NCBI GenBank assembly: GCA_002346225.1
Contig: DDYY01000055.1
Location: forward strand, 23,195 to 87,194
Reading direction: 5' to 3'
Source: Bacteroidetes bacterium UBA3022
Lineage (GTDB): Bacteria; Bacteroidota; Bacteroidia; Chitinophagales; BACL12
Length of the DNA: 64,000 nucleotides
The notes under the pieces were generated by a model. The model searched no databases and had not been told where the DNA came from. It saw nothing but the letters and a program-made list of their open reading frames with translations. This document shows, piece by piece, positions 1-7,349 of this stretch; position 1 is the first letter of the stretch; every line of letters starts with the position of its first letter. Position numbers and translations under genes: made by a program.

Positions 1-1
1 G

Positions 2-1156
2 CTGCAAAAGGCGGAAAAGAACTTCCGCGCCCGTGGCTCTTACGAAAGCAAAGAAAAATACCACCAGTTCCTGGAACTGAACCGCTATTGGCTGGATCCC
101 TACGCCCTGTTTATGGCGCTGAAAGAAAAATTCAATAAGCGCCCCTGGTACGAATGGGACTACGATTACAAGATGCACCACGAATCGGTGCTGGGGCCTG
201 CCAGGGAAGAACTGGCTGCCACCATCGATTTCCATCGCTACCTGCAGTTCGAATTTTTCAACCAGTGGATGGCAGTGAAGGAATATGCCAACAACCATGG
301 CGTGTTGATAATTGGTGATATTCCTATCTACGTAGCCATGGACAGCGCCGATACCTGGGCAAATACGGGTTTGTTTCAGTTCGATGAGCAGAAAAATCCG
401 ATTGCGGTTGGGGGTGTTCCGCCCGACTATTTCAGTAAGACAGGTCAGCTGTGGGGTAACCCGTTGTTCAACTGGGAGCCCATGATCCACGATGATTTCG
501 GCTGGTGGCGCGACCGTATCCGCACCAGTCTCATACTGTTCGATCTGGTGCGCATCGATCACTTCCGCGGCTTTGCCGGCTACTGGGCTGTTCCCGCAGG
601 GGAAGAAACTGCCATCAATGGCGCCTGGAAAGATGCACCCGGCATGGCATTGTTCGAAAGCATCCGCCGACACATGGGCGAGCTTCCCATCATCGCCGAA
701 GACCTGGGTGTTATTACGCCTGATGTGGCTGCTTTGCGCGACAGCTTTCAGTTACCGGGCATGAAAATTCTGCAGTTCGCCTTCGACTCAGCAGAAGAAA
801 ACGATTTCATTCCCCATACCTATCATAAGAATTGCCTGGTATACACCGGCTCCCACGATAACGACACCACCAAGGGCTGGTACAAGTCAGCGAAACCCGC
901 CGACAAAAAATACTGCCTGGCCTACACCAAAGGAACAGCCAGAACCATCCACTGGGACTTGATACGCACGGCATGGTCGTCGGTTGCCAACACGGCCATC
1001 GCACCCATGCAGGATGTATTGGGATTGCCCACAGATGCGCGGATGAACCTTCCGGGCAATGCGGCCGGAAACTGGCAGTGGCGATTAAAAGCAGAAGCGC
1101 TGACCGACGATCTGGCGGAAAAACTGGCTGCACTGACCCGCTTATACGGCAGATGA
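2..1156 (+). CDS. malQ: 4-alpha-glucanotransferase (amylomaltase), C-terminal part
   Basis: Partial gene: the frame is open from base 2, so the start lies outside the window; 384 residues are present. MalQ (GH77) moves alpha-1,4-glucan segments between maltodextrins in the cytoplasm. The GH77 active-site blocks are visible: LVRIDHFRGF with the nucleophile Asp, PIIAEDLGVI with the acid/base Glu, and YTGSHDNDTTKGW with the third carboxylate. The segment LNRYWLDPYALF near the beginning is also typical. It belongs with the starch-use genes that follow (two sugar porters, a SusA-like enzyme, susCD, an amylase). A terminator-like hairpin follows the stop. Identification is firm; the N-terminal domains cannot be judged. 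Confidence 0.95.
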   Translation: MQKAEKNFRARGSYESKEKYHQFLELNRYWLDPYALFMALKEKFNKRPWYEWDYDYKMHHESVLGPAREELAATIDFHRYLQFEFFNQWMAVKEYANNHGVLIIGDIPIYVAMDSADTWANTGLFQFDEQKNPIAVGGVPPDYFSKTGQLWGNPLFNWEPMIHDDFGWWRDRIRTSLILFDLVRIDHFRGFAGYWAVPAGEETAINGAWKDAPGMALFESIRRHMGELPIIAEDLGVITPDVAALRDSFQLPGMKILQFAFDSAEENDFIPHTYHKNCLVYTGSHDNDTTKGWYKSAKPADKKYCLAYTKGTARTIHWDLIRTAWSSVANTAIAPMQDVLGLPTDARMNLPGNAAGNWQWRLKAEALTDDLAEKLAALTRLYGR

Positions 1157-1159
1157 TAT

Positions 1160-1189
1160 AAACCCGGGAATTAGCATCCGGGGTTTTTT
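1160..1189 (+). terminator. Rho-independent terminator after malQ
   Basis: Imperfect hairpin (AACCCGGG / CCGGGGTT, 9-nt loop) followed by six T residues just after the malQ stop codon. A separate 12-bp palindrome, GGGTTTAAACCC, lies at 1203-1214 in the same gap. Confidence 0.6.
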
Positions 1190-1234
1190 CCGTTTTAGCT
1201 CAGGGTTTAAACCCGAGGCTACAAAGGAAAAAAA

Positions 1235-2692
1235 TCAATGCCCGCCCTTAGGCTGGGTAATATCCAATGCGCCTTCTTCCGGTTTTTGCTCTCTTACCAT
1301 GCTCCACGCCAGGGCGCTGATGCCGAGACAGATTGCGCAAATGAGAAAGGTGAGGGTCTTGTCTTCCGCGCCACTTAAAAACTCCCCCACACCCAGACTG
1401 GCCACCAGTTGCGGCAGCACTACCGATAAATTGAAAAGGCCCATGAAAAGACCCATTTTCTTCTTATCCACTTTTTGCGACATGATGGCAAAGGGTAAGC
1501 TTACCGTCGCTGCCCAGCCGATGCCCAGCACAGCCATGAATATGTAGATGATGAGGGGCGTAGATCCCAGCAGCCAGAGTCCTGCATATCCTACAGCCAT
1601 AATGGCGATGCAATACATGTGGGTACGCACCCTTCCCGCCTTCCGGGTAATGGGCTCCAGGATAAATGCCGGCAATATGGCCGCCACACCGTTGAGGATC
1701 AAAAACGACACATCGATTACACTGCCTGCCTGCTCGTTGTTCATTTCGGGCAGGCGGTATTGCAAGAAGGAAAACATATAAATGAACATGGTCTGCACAC
1801 CTATCCAGGTGAAGCTATGCGCCGCCAGTACTTTTTTAAAGCCTATCAAACTCGCCTGCGAAGCTGATTTACCCGCCTCCTTTTGCAGGAGCGATTCAAT
1901 GATCAGCACCACCGTGAGCACGCCGCAGAAAATCTCCATGTAATGGTGCCTTATCTCAATCTCCAGCAAACGCACCGGTATGCGATACGCCGCGTAAATC
2001 AGGAAACCCCAAAGCGGACGAATGGCCAGCAGTCCTTCCATAAATCCGTTGCCGCCCGATGGCTTTTTCTCTTCTTCAAAATCTTTGGGTTCTTCAATGA
2101 AGAAGGGGGGAATCAGGGTAAAGAACAATACCAGTCCGGCTCCAAAGTATATGAGGAAATACTTTCCTGCTATGGCACCAATCACATAGGCCATCATGCC
2201 AAAGGTGCCGGAGATGGTCTGCATCCAGGTATATCCCTTGGTGCGCTCCACTCCTTCGGGAGTGACGTCTGCAATGACGGAACGGGTGGGATTAAAACCC
2301 ACATTGATGGAAAGATCCAGGGCCAGCGCCACAACTATGGCTACCCCCAGAATAGCATCGAGCCCCAGCTTATCGGAAAGGATGCCGAGGTTAGGCAACG
2401 CGAGCAAACTCAGTGCTGCCAGGAAACCTCCTAAGATGATAAAGGGTCGGCGCCGTCCTCCCCAGAACCAGGTATTGTCGCTCAACACGCCAAAAATCAC
2501 CTGACCGAAAATGCCTGCAATCGGACCCGCTGCCCATACCAGTCCTACTTCCTCAATCGATAGTCCGTATTTGGTACTCAGTAGCCAGCTCAGGGCAGAT
2601 ATCTGCACACTCAGTGCAAAGCCCATGGCGGTGGCAGGAAGCGCCAGCATGGCATAAAAAGCATTCGTCAACTGCTGTTGAAATGGTCGCAT
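1235..2692 (-). CDS. MFS transporter, SLC45/sucrose-porter-like
   Basis: A 485-residue, very hydrophobic protein with about 12 membrane segments. The loop after the second helix reads SDNTWFWGGRRRPFI; the GRRRPF motif is characteristic of the SLC45/plant SUT and GPH branch of the MFS, which are proton-coupled sugar porters. A charged central loop (EEPKDFEEEKKPSGG) divides two six-helix halves. It sits between malQ and a second porter of the same family on the other strand, so uptake of maltose, maltodextrin or a related glucoside across the inner membrane is the likely role. Substrate is inferred from context only. Divergent from the next gene across a 126-bp gap. Confidence 0.8.
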   Translation of the reverse strand: MRPFQQQLTNAFYAMLALPATAMGFALSVQISALSWLLSTKYGLSIEEVGLVWAAGPIAGIFGQVIFGVLSDNTWFWGGRRRPFIILGGFLAALSLLALPNLGILSDKLGLDAILGVAIVVALALDLSINVGFNPTRSVIADVTPEGVERTKGYTWMQTISGTFGMMAYVIGAIAGKYFLIYFGAGLVLFFTLIPPFFIEEPKDFEEEKKPSGGNGFMEGLLAIRPLWGFLIYAAYRIPVRLLEIEIRHHYMEIFCGVLTVVLIIESLLQKEAGKSASQASLIGFKKVLAAHSFTWIGVQTMFIYMFSFLQYRLPEMNNEQAGSVIDVSFLILNGVAAILPAFILEPITRKAGRVRTHMYCIAIMAVGYAGLWLLGSTPLIIYIFMAVLGIGWAATVSLPFAIMSQKVDKKKMGLFMGLFNLSVVLPQLVASLGVGEFLSGAEDKTLTFLICAICLGISALAWSMVREQKPEEGALDITQPKGGH

Positions 2693-2818
2693 TCGGTTCT
2701 TTATTATCCGGTTGCCCGGGGTGATTGGAGCAGGAAAATGCGCACTGCATTTTCTTTAGAGCGTCGAAATTTAACGAGGTGTGATTAAATATTTAAATTT
2801 CCGTCGAAAAAAAACGAG

Positions 2819-4327
2819 ATGCAGCAGAAACCCCGCTTGAATTTTTGGCAGATATGGAATATGAGTTTCGGCTTTCTGGGTATTCAGTTCGGTTTCGCCC
2901 TGCAGAATGCCAATACCAGTCGCATCTTCCAGACCTTAGGCGCCGAAACCAACGAACTGGCTATCTTATGGCTGGCAGCTCCCGTTACCGGTCTGTTGGT
3001 GCAACCCATTGTGGGTTTCTATAGCGACCGTACCTGGCATCCGAGATGGGGTCGCCGCCGTCCCTATTTTGCCATCGGTGCGGTACTCGCATCTGCTGCG
3101 CTCATCCTTATGCCCAACAGCTATATGTTGTGGATGGCTGCCGGTATGCTGTGGATCATGGATGCCTCCATCAACATCAGCATGGAGCCCTTCCGCGCCT
3201 TTGTGGGCGATATGCTGCCCGCCGACCAGCGCACGGCAGGTTTCGCCATGCAGAGCTTCTTTATCGGCATAGGTGCCGTGATTGCTTCGGCACTGCCCTG
3301 GATTTTCACCAATGTGTTCGGCATGGATAATACCGCACCGGAAGGTGTTATTCCGCAAACAGTAAAATGGTCGTACTACCTGGGTGCCTTTGCCTTCCTG
3401 GGTGCTGTCATGTGGACCGTTTTCAAAACAAAGGAATATCCGCCCGATGCAGCCGAACAGGCCGCCACCGATTTTAAAACAGCGCCGCTGAATATTCGCT
3501 ACTCACCACGATTTTATATCAGCATAGGTGCCGTATTTACAGCACTCGCCATAGCTGTTGCAGCCTTCGTCAATATCCGTCAATTAGAAAAAGAACTATA
3601 TGTTCTGGGTGGCATCCTTGCCCTCTTTGGGCTGGCCTACCTCGTCGCCGGTCTGCTCATGAGCCGCAATATCTACCGCATCGGTTTTGTGCAGATTGTC
3701 CGCGACTTCCAGAACATGCCCAAAACCATGATACAGCTGGCATTCGTGCAGTTCTTCAGCTGGTTTGCGCTCTTCGCCATGTGGATTTATTCTACTGCCG
3801 CCGTTACCTCCCATATTTATGGTAGCTCCGATACTACCGGAAAACTGTACAACGACGGCGCCGACTGGGTTACCGTACTGTTTGCCGTGTACAATGGTGT
3901 GGCAGCCCTGGTGGCCTTCCTGTTGCCCGTACTGGCGCGCTATACCGGAAGGCGGGTGGCGCATCTGCTCGCACTGACATTGGGTGGCATCGGACTTATA
4001 TCTTTTTATTTTATAAAAGATCCCCAAATGCTCGTACTGTCTATGGTGGGTGTAGGTATTGCCTGGGCCAGCATCCTGTCTATTCCCTACGCTATGCTGT
4101 CAACCAGTATTCCCCAGCAGAAAATGGGCTATTATATGGGTATCTTCAATTTCTTCATTGTAATACCCCAAATAGTAGCCGCCAGTATTCTGGGTTTTGT
4201 ACTGTCCCGCGTTTTTGAAGGTGAAAGTATCTATGCCCTCATCATTGGCGGTGCAGCTATGATTCTGGCAGGCCTGCTCAGTCTGCTGGTCAACGATCGC
4301 GATGAGGTCGTCTTGCCTGCTGAATAA
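2819..4327 (+). CDS. MFS transporter, SLC45/sucrose-porter-like
   Basis: A 502-residue membrane protein with about 12 helices and the SLC45-type signature SDRTWHPRWGRRRPYF between helices 2 and 3. It is of the same family as the neighbouring minus-strand porter but clearly diverged. ASINISMEPFRAFVGDM in the fourth-helix region is also typical of this branch. Expected to import a sugar, probably maltose or short maltodextrins, for the cytoplasmic MalQ; the substrate is inference. A -7-like element (TAAATTTC, one mismatch) lies 17 nt before the start. The stop codon directly abuts the stop of the convergent next gene with no spacer. Confidence 0.8.
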   Translation: MQQKPRLNFWQIWNMSFGFLGIQFGFALQNANTSRIFQTLGAETNELAILWLAAPVTGLLVQPIVGFYSDRTWHPRWGRRRPYFAIGAVLASAALILMPNSYMLWMAAGMLWIMDASINISMEPFRAFVGDMLPADQRTAGFAMQSFFIGIGAVIASALPWIFTNVFGMDNTAPEGVIPQTVKWSYYLGAFAFLGAVMWTVFKTKEYPPDAAEQAATDFKTAPLNIRYSPRFYISIGAVFTALAIAVAAFVNIRQLEKELYVLGGILALFGLAYLVAGLLMSRNIYRIGFVQIVRDFQNMPKTMIQLAFVQFFSWFALFAMWIYSTAAVTSHIYGSSDTTGKLYNDGADWVTVLFAVYNGVAALVAFLLPVLARYTGRRVAHLLALTLGGIGLISFYFIKDPQMLVLSMVGVGIAWASILSIPYAMLSTSIPQQKMGYYMGIFNFFIVIPQIVAASILGFVLSRVFEGESIYALIIGGAAMILAGLLSLLVNDRDEVVLPAE

Positions 4328-4912
4328 TCAGGGGCGTGCATAGCGCTTGCCGCGCGTGTACATCAGGCCAAGGTGGACAAACAGTCCAGAATACGATTGC
4401 AGACTGCCGAACGGCGCATAGGCTTTGCAATAGTTGAAACGATAAGAGAGCGATCCCGCCAGCATAAACTCGGACGTCAGCTTGCGCGCAGCTACCAATG
4501 CCGGTTCTATTCCCCAGCCGTACAACCAGGTATCGCCTGCAGGAATAGCCATATGAAAAGAATTAACATCTGTACTGATGAACCACGGAATATTGCGATA
4601 GGTCACCTGAGCAGCACTTGATGCCTTCAAAAATCCGGACGGCATCACCCACACCAAAGATAATCCTCCCTGTGCCGCAGGTCGCTCGGCCCAGCCATCG
4701 CTGCCGTACTCCACACCCAGATTGTACTGCAACCATCCGCCACGCACATTACCCGATACCGTCACCCGTCCCAGGTACGCCGCCTCAGGATCTACCTCTA
4801 ATGCACCGTTGCGGGTAATTCCCACGCCATAGCCGCCCACAGCAGTGTAAGTAAGCTGTGCCTGTGTGCAAAGCGGCACAGATAAAAGCAGGAAAAATAG
4901 ATAGTTGCGCAT
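4328..4912 (-). CDS. Putative outer-membrane beta-barrel protein
   Basis: A 194-residue protein with a signal peptide (MRNYLFFLLLSVPLCTQAQ) followed by alternating hydrophobic/polar stretches rich in Gly, Tyr and aromatic ends, as in small outer-membrane barrels. I place the start at 4912 because the signal peptide begins there; upstream extension runs into a GC-rich non-coding stretch. The last residues (GLFVHLGLMYTRGKRYARP) look like a final strand but lack the usual terminal aromatic residue. No specific family recognised. Convergent and abutting with the sugar porter gene. Confidence 0.65.
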   Translation of the reverse strand: MRNYLFFLLLSVPLCTQAQLTYTAVGGYGVGITRNGALEVDPEAAYLGRVTVSGNVRGGWLQYNLGVEYGSDGWAERPAAQGGLSLVWVMPSGFLKASSAAQVTYRNIPWFISTDVNSFHMAIPAGDTWLYGWGIEPALVAARKLTSEFMLAGSLSYRFNYCKAYAPFGSLQSYSGLFVHLGLMYTRGKRYARP

Positions 4913-4934
4913 GCCTGCAAGATAACGCGTCCCG

Positions 4935-5101
4935 GTGAAAAGATGTTGTATGCCCGGGCGTATCCCCTTCCTGCGGAGCGGGGTCGGGCTGCTCCGGGGT
5001 ACCGTGCTGCGCACCGGCTCCGCCGCCCTGCACATCCCTTACGCAGCACCCGCGCAGTGGCATGCAACACGCAGCAGTGTGCTACCCGCACAGTGGGGCA
5101 T
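4935..5101. other. GC-rich intergenic stretch with imperfect direct repeats
   Basis: This gap is much richer in G and C than its neighbours and contains two imperfect direct repeats, ACCCGCGCAGTGGCAT at 5048-5063 and ACCCGCACAGTGGGGCAT at 5084-5101. Several short open frames cross it, but none has a credible start or resembles a protein. It lies between a terminator and the start of the beta-barrel gene. Confidence 0.5.
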
Positions 5102-5132
5102 AAAAAAAACGGTCATCTGTGCAGATGACCGT
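5102..5132 (-). terminator. Rho-independent terminator of the pirin-YceI operon
   Basis: Perfect 10-bp stem (ACGGTCATCT / AGATGACCGT) with loop GTGC. On the minus strand it is followed by eight T residues, 25 nt beyond the YceI stop codon. Confidence 0.85.
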
Positions 5133-5156
5133 TGTATAACTAAAAATGAAAAGGAA

Positions 5157-5708
5157 TTAAGCCTGCTCCATTAATTGCACTTCGCAGTTAATGCGCACGT
5201 CTTCGGCTACCAGTACACCACCTGCTTCCAGTGCAGCGTTCCAGTTCAATCCCCACTCTTTGCGGTTGATTTTTCCGGAGATGGTAAAACCGGCTTTGTT
5301 ATTGCCCCATGGATCTTTACCAAATCCACCGATCTCCACGTTGAATGTTACGGGCTTTTCAGTTCCGCGAATGGCCAGGTTACCGGTCATTTTGTATTGC
5401 TCATCGCTCACGCGCTCAATGCTGGTAGAGGTGAATACCATTTCAGGGTAGTTGTCAGCATCAAAGAAATCGGCACTGCGCAAATGGTTGTCGCGGTCAG
5501 TATTACCGGTATTCACCGTAGCTGTCTTAGCGCTGAATTTCACATTAGACTGGGTAAAGTCATCCTGGTTGATATCTGCATCTACACTGTATTCGTCAAA
5601 AGAACCGGATACATTGCTAACCATCATGTGTTTTACCTTGAAGGTAATTTCGGAATGCGCAGCGTCTAAAACCCATTTAGTCGCTGTTGCTGTTTGTGTT
5701 GAACTCAT
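5157..5708 (-). CDS. YceI family protein
   Basis: A 183-residue YceI-domain protein. The fold is a lipocalin-like barrel that binds polyisoprenoid or other amphiphilic chains. Seen: the opening WVLDAAHSEITFKVKHMMVSN, the central RDNHLRSADFFDADNYPEMVF and FTISGKINRKEWGLNW, all conserved YceI blocks. There is no signal peptide, so this copy is probably cytoplasmic, unlike E. coli YceI. It lies 25 bp downstream of the pirin gene on the same strand, likely one operon; pirin and YceI genes are often co-regulated in stress responses (family knowledge, not shown here). Confidence 0.9.
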   Translation of the reverse strand: MSSTQTATATKWVLDAAHSEITFKVKHMMVSNVSGSFDEYSVDADINQDDFTQSNVKFSAKTATVNTGNTDRDNHLRSADFFDADNYPEMVFTSTSIERVSDEQYKMTGNLAIRGTEKPVTFNVEIGGFGKDPWGNNKAGFTISGKINRKEWGLNWNAALEAGGVLVAEDVRINCEVQLMEQA

Positions 5709-5733
5709 CTTGTTTGTTTTAATTTGTTTTAAT

Positions 5734-6594
5734 TTATATAGTCATGGGAATATCCATCAAAAGAATCACTGCATCCGCACTGTTGGCTGATAGTGCAATG
5801 CTGTCTGCATCTGTTATACCGGCAGCATCGCGGGCCTCGAGCACTTGTCCGTTCACCGTAAAACTGCCCTTGATAACAAAAGCATATACGCCGTTTCCTG
5901 CTCTCTTACTGCTGTAGGTAGTGCCTTTACCTTGCTCAAAACGGCCCATATGAAACCACGCATCCTGGTGTATCCACACACCTTCATCATCCGCCGAAGG
6001 CGACAGTATTTGCTGCAGCTTGTTGTTCCGCTCTTCCGGGTTCAGTGAAATCTGATCGTACCGGGGCGTTACACCTTTCTTATTGGGGAACAACCAGATT
6101 TGCAGGAATTTCACTTCCTTATCCTTGTTCTTGTTGTACTCACTGTGGCGGATGCCTGTTCCTGCACTCATAACCTGAATGTCTCCCTGGCGAATCACCG
6201 TGGTATTACCCATGCTGTCCTTGTGTTCCAGATCTCCATCCAGTGGAATGCTGATGATTTCCATATTGTCGTGCGGGTGGGTACCAAAACCCATTCCCGG
6301 CGCAACGGTATCATCATTCAATACCCTTAATACACCGAAGTGCATTTTATCGGGATTGTAATAGGAGGCAAAGCTGAAACTGTGGTAACTGTTCAACCAG
6401 CCATGGTTGGCATGACCGCGCTCGCCCGCCTTGTGTAATATGATATTGCCCATAGTAATTCCTTTTTTTTCGGGAAGATGATTGAATCCAACAATAGCCG
6501 CCGATTCCTTGCTACCGGAATCAGCTACCACTTTTCCGGCAGCTATTACGCCGGCTCCTACGATGGCCTTCTTTATCATATTTCTTCTGTCCAT
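5734..6594 (-). CDS. Pirin family protein with Tat-like leader
   Basis: A 286-residue bicupin of the pirin family. The N-terminal cupin carries the metal-binding set: HPHDNMEIISI, then GTGIRHSEYN. Some pirins have quercetin 2,3-dioxygenase activity, others act as redox-sensitive regulators. I chose the ATG at 6594 because the longer frame would start with a TTG inside the -7 promoter element. The resulting N-terminus, MDRRNMIKKAIVGAGVIAAG, matches the twin-arginine pattern RRxxxK followed by a hydrophobic stretch, so export of the folded metalloprotein is possible. First gene of a probable operon with YceI. Confidence 0.88.
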   Translation of the reverse strand: MDRRNMIKKAIVGAGVIAAGKVVADSGSKESAAIVGFNHLPEKKGITMGNIILHKAGERGHANHGWLNSYHSFSFASYYNPDKMHFGVLRVLNDDTVAPGMGFGTHPHDNMEIISIPLDGDLEHKDSMGNTTVIRQGDIQVMSAGTGIRHSEYNKNKDKEVKFLQIWLFPNKKGVTPRYDQISLNPEERNNKLQQILSPSADDEGVWIHQDAWFHMGRFEQGKGTTYSSKRAGNGVYAFVIKGSFTVNGQVLEARDAAGITDADSIALSANSADAVILLMDIPMTI

Positions 6595-6618
6595 AGTAAT
6601 TTGTTGAATACTTAAGGG

Positions 6619-6626
6619 CAAAATTA
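6619..6626 (-). promoter_or_regulatory. -7 promoter element of pirin-YceI operon
   Basis: TAATTTTG on the minus strand matches the Bacteroidota -7 consensus TAnnTTTG exactly and lies 24 nt before the chosen pirin start. No clear TTTG at -33; that position is occupied by the palindrome at 6649-6662. Confidence 0.6.
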
Positions 6627-6648
6627 GTGGTACGAAAAAGGCTGCGCA

Positions 6649-6662
6649 TTGAACTAGTTCAA
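6649..6662. promoter_or_regulatory. Perfect 14-bp palindrome, candidate Crp/Fnr-type operator
   Basis: TTGAACTAGTTCAA reads the same on both strands and has the TTGA-N6-TCAA half-site pattern of Crp/Fnr regulators (Fnr: TTGAT-N4-ATCAA). Its inner edge is 22 bp upstream of the pirin -7 element, so it covers the -33 region. A Crp/Fnr-family gene begins the neighbouring cistron at 6757-7347. Binding by that protein is inference. Confidence 0.45.
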
Positions 6663-6756
6663 GAAGTTGCCATAACTTTTTTCGAACAACCCCCTTAACA
6701 ACGTTTAGTAGAAAATTGTTGAGTGGCTTTCGAAAAACTGTTATAAAAACAGGTAA

Positions 6757-7347
6757 TCAGGAGGCGAGCTTGCGTCTTATCTTACTGAGAAATTCGGGTG
6801 TGATACCCAGATAAGAAGCGATATGATGCTGGGGAATGCGCTGCGGAATAGCGGGGTACTTTTCCATGAATTCCTGGTAGCGCTGCTCCGCTGTTTTGGC
6901 AATGGTTGCGTAAAGACGATTCTGAATGGCGGCCAGAGAGCGTTGTATCATCAGGCGGAACATGCGCTCAAAGGCGGGCACCTTTTCAAATAACAATTCT
7001 TTGTTTTCCTGATTGATCATCCACAGGATGCTGTCTTCCATAGCCTCTATGTACAGGCTGCTGGGAATATTGTACGTAAAGCTGACGAGGTCGCCCAGCC
7101 ACCAGTCTTCGACCGGAAACATGATGTTCACCTCATTGCCCTTCTCATCCAGATAATAGGAACGCAGGCATCCGCTGATGACGTAATACTCATAGCGGCA
7201 AATCTCTCCTGCTCGCAACAGGTGCTGCTTGCGCTCAATGGTTTTGGGCTCCAGTATGCTATGGAAAAACGAGCGCTCTTCCGGAGTAATCGCAATACAG
7301 CGATCTACATAAGCATCGATTTCTGAATAGGAAAAAGCTTCGTTCAT
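6757..7347 (-). CDS. Crp/Fnr family transcriptional regulator
   Basis: A 196-residue protein with an N-terminal cyclic-nucleotide-binding-type domain (about residues 25-120, with GEICRYEYYVISGCLRSYY) and a C-terminal helix-turn-helix (HHIASYLGITPEFLSKIRRK). The usual phosphate-binding cassette (RxS) is not evident, so the ligand is unknown. There is no Cys cluster as in Fnr. The start at 7347 lies 2 nt after the stop of the GH13 gene, indicating translational coupling; the longer frame into that gene is not credible. It may control the adjacent pirin operon through the palindrome at 6649 or the starch genes; neither is shown. Confidence 0.88.
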   Translation of the reverse strand: MNEAFSYSEIDAYVDRCIAITPEERSFFHSILEPKTIERKQHLLRAGEICRYEYYVISGCLRSYYLDEKGNEVNIMFPVEDWWLGDLVSFTYNIPSSLYIEAMEDSILWMINQENKELLFEKVPAFERMFRLMIQRSLAAIQNRLYATIAKTAEQRYQEFMEKYPAIPQRIPQHHIASYLGITPEFLSKIRRKLAS

Positions 7348-7349
7348 TG

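Noticed and set aside
4913..5035. N-terminal extension of the beta-barrel protein
   Set aside because: The extension lies in GC-rich non-coding sequence and would bury the signal peptide 41 residues inside the protein.
6595..6621. TTG start nine residues upstream for the pirin gene
   Set aside because: The TTG is part of the -7 element TAATTTTG, so it would not be in the mRNA.
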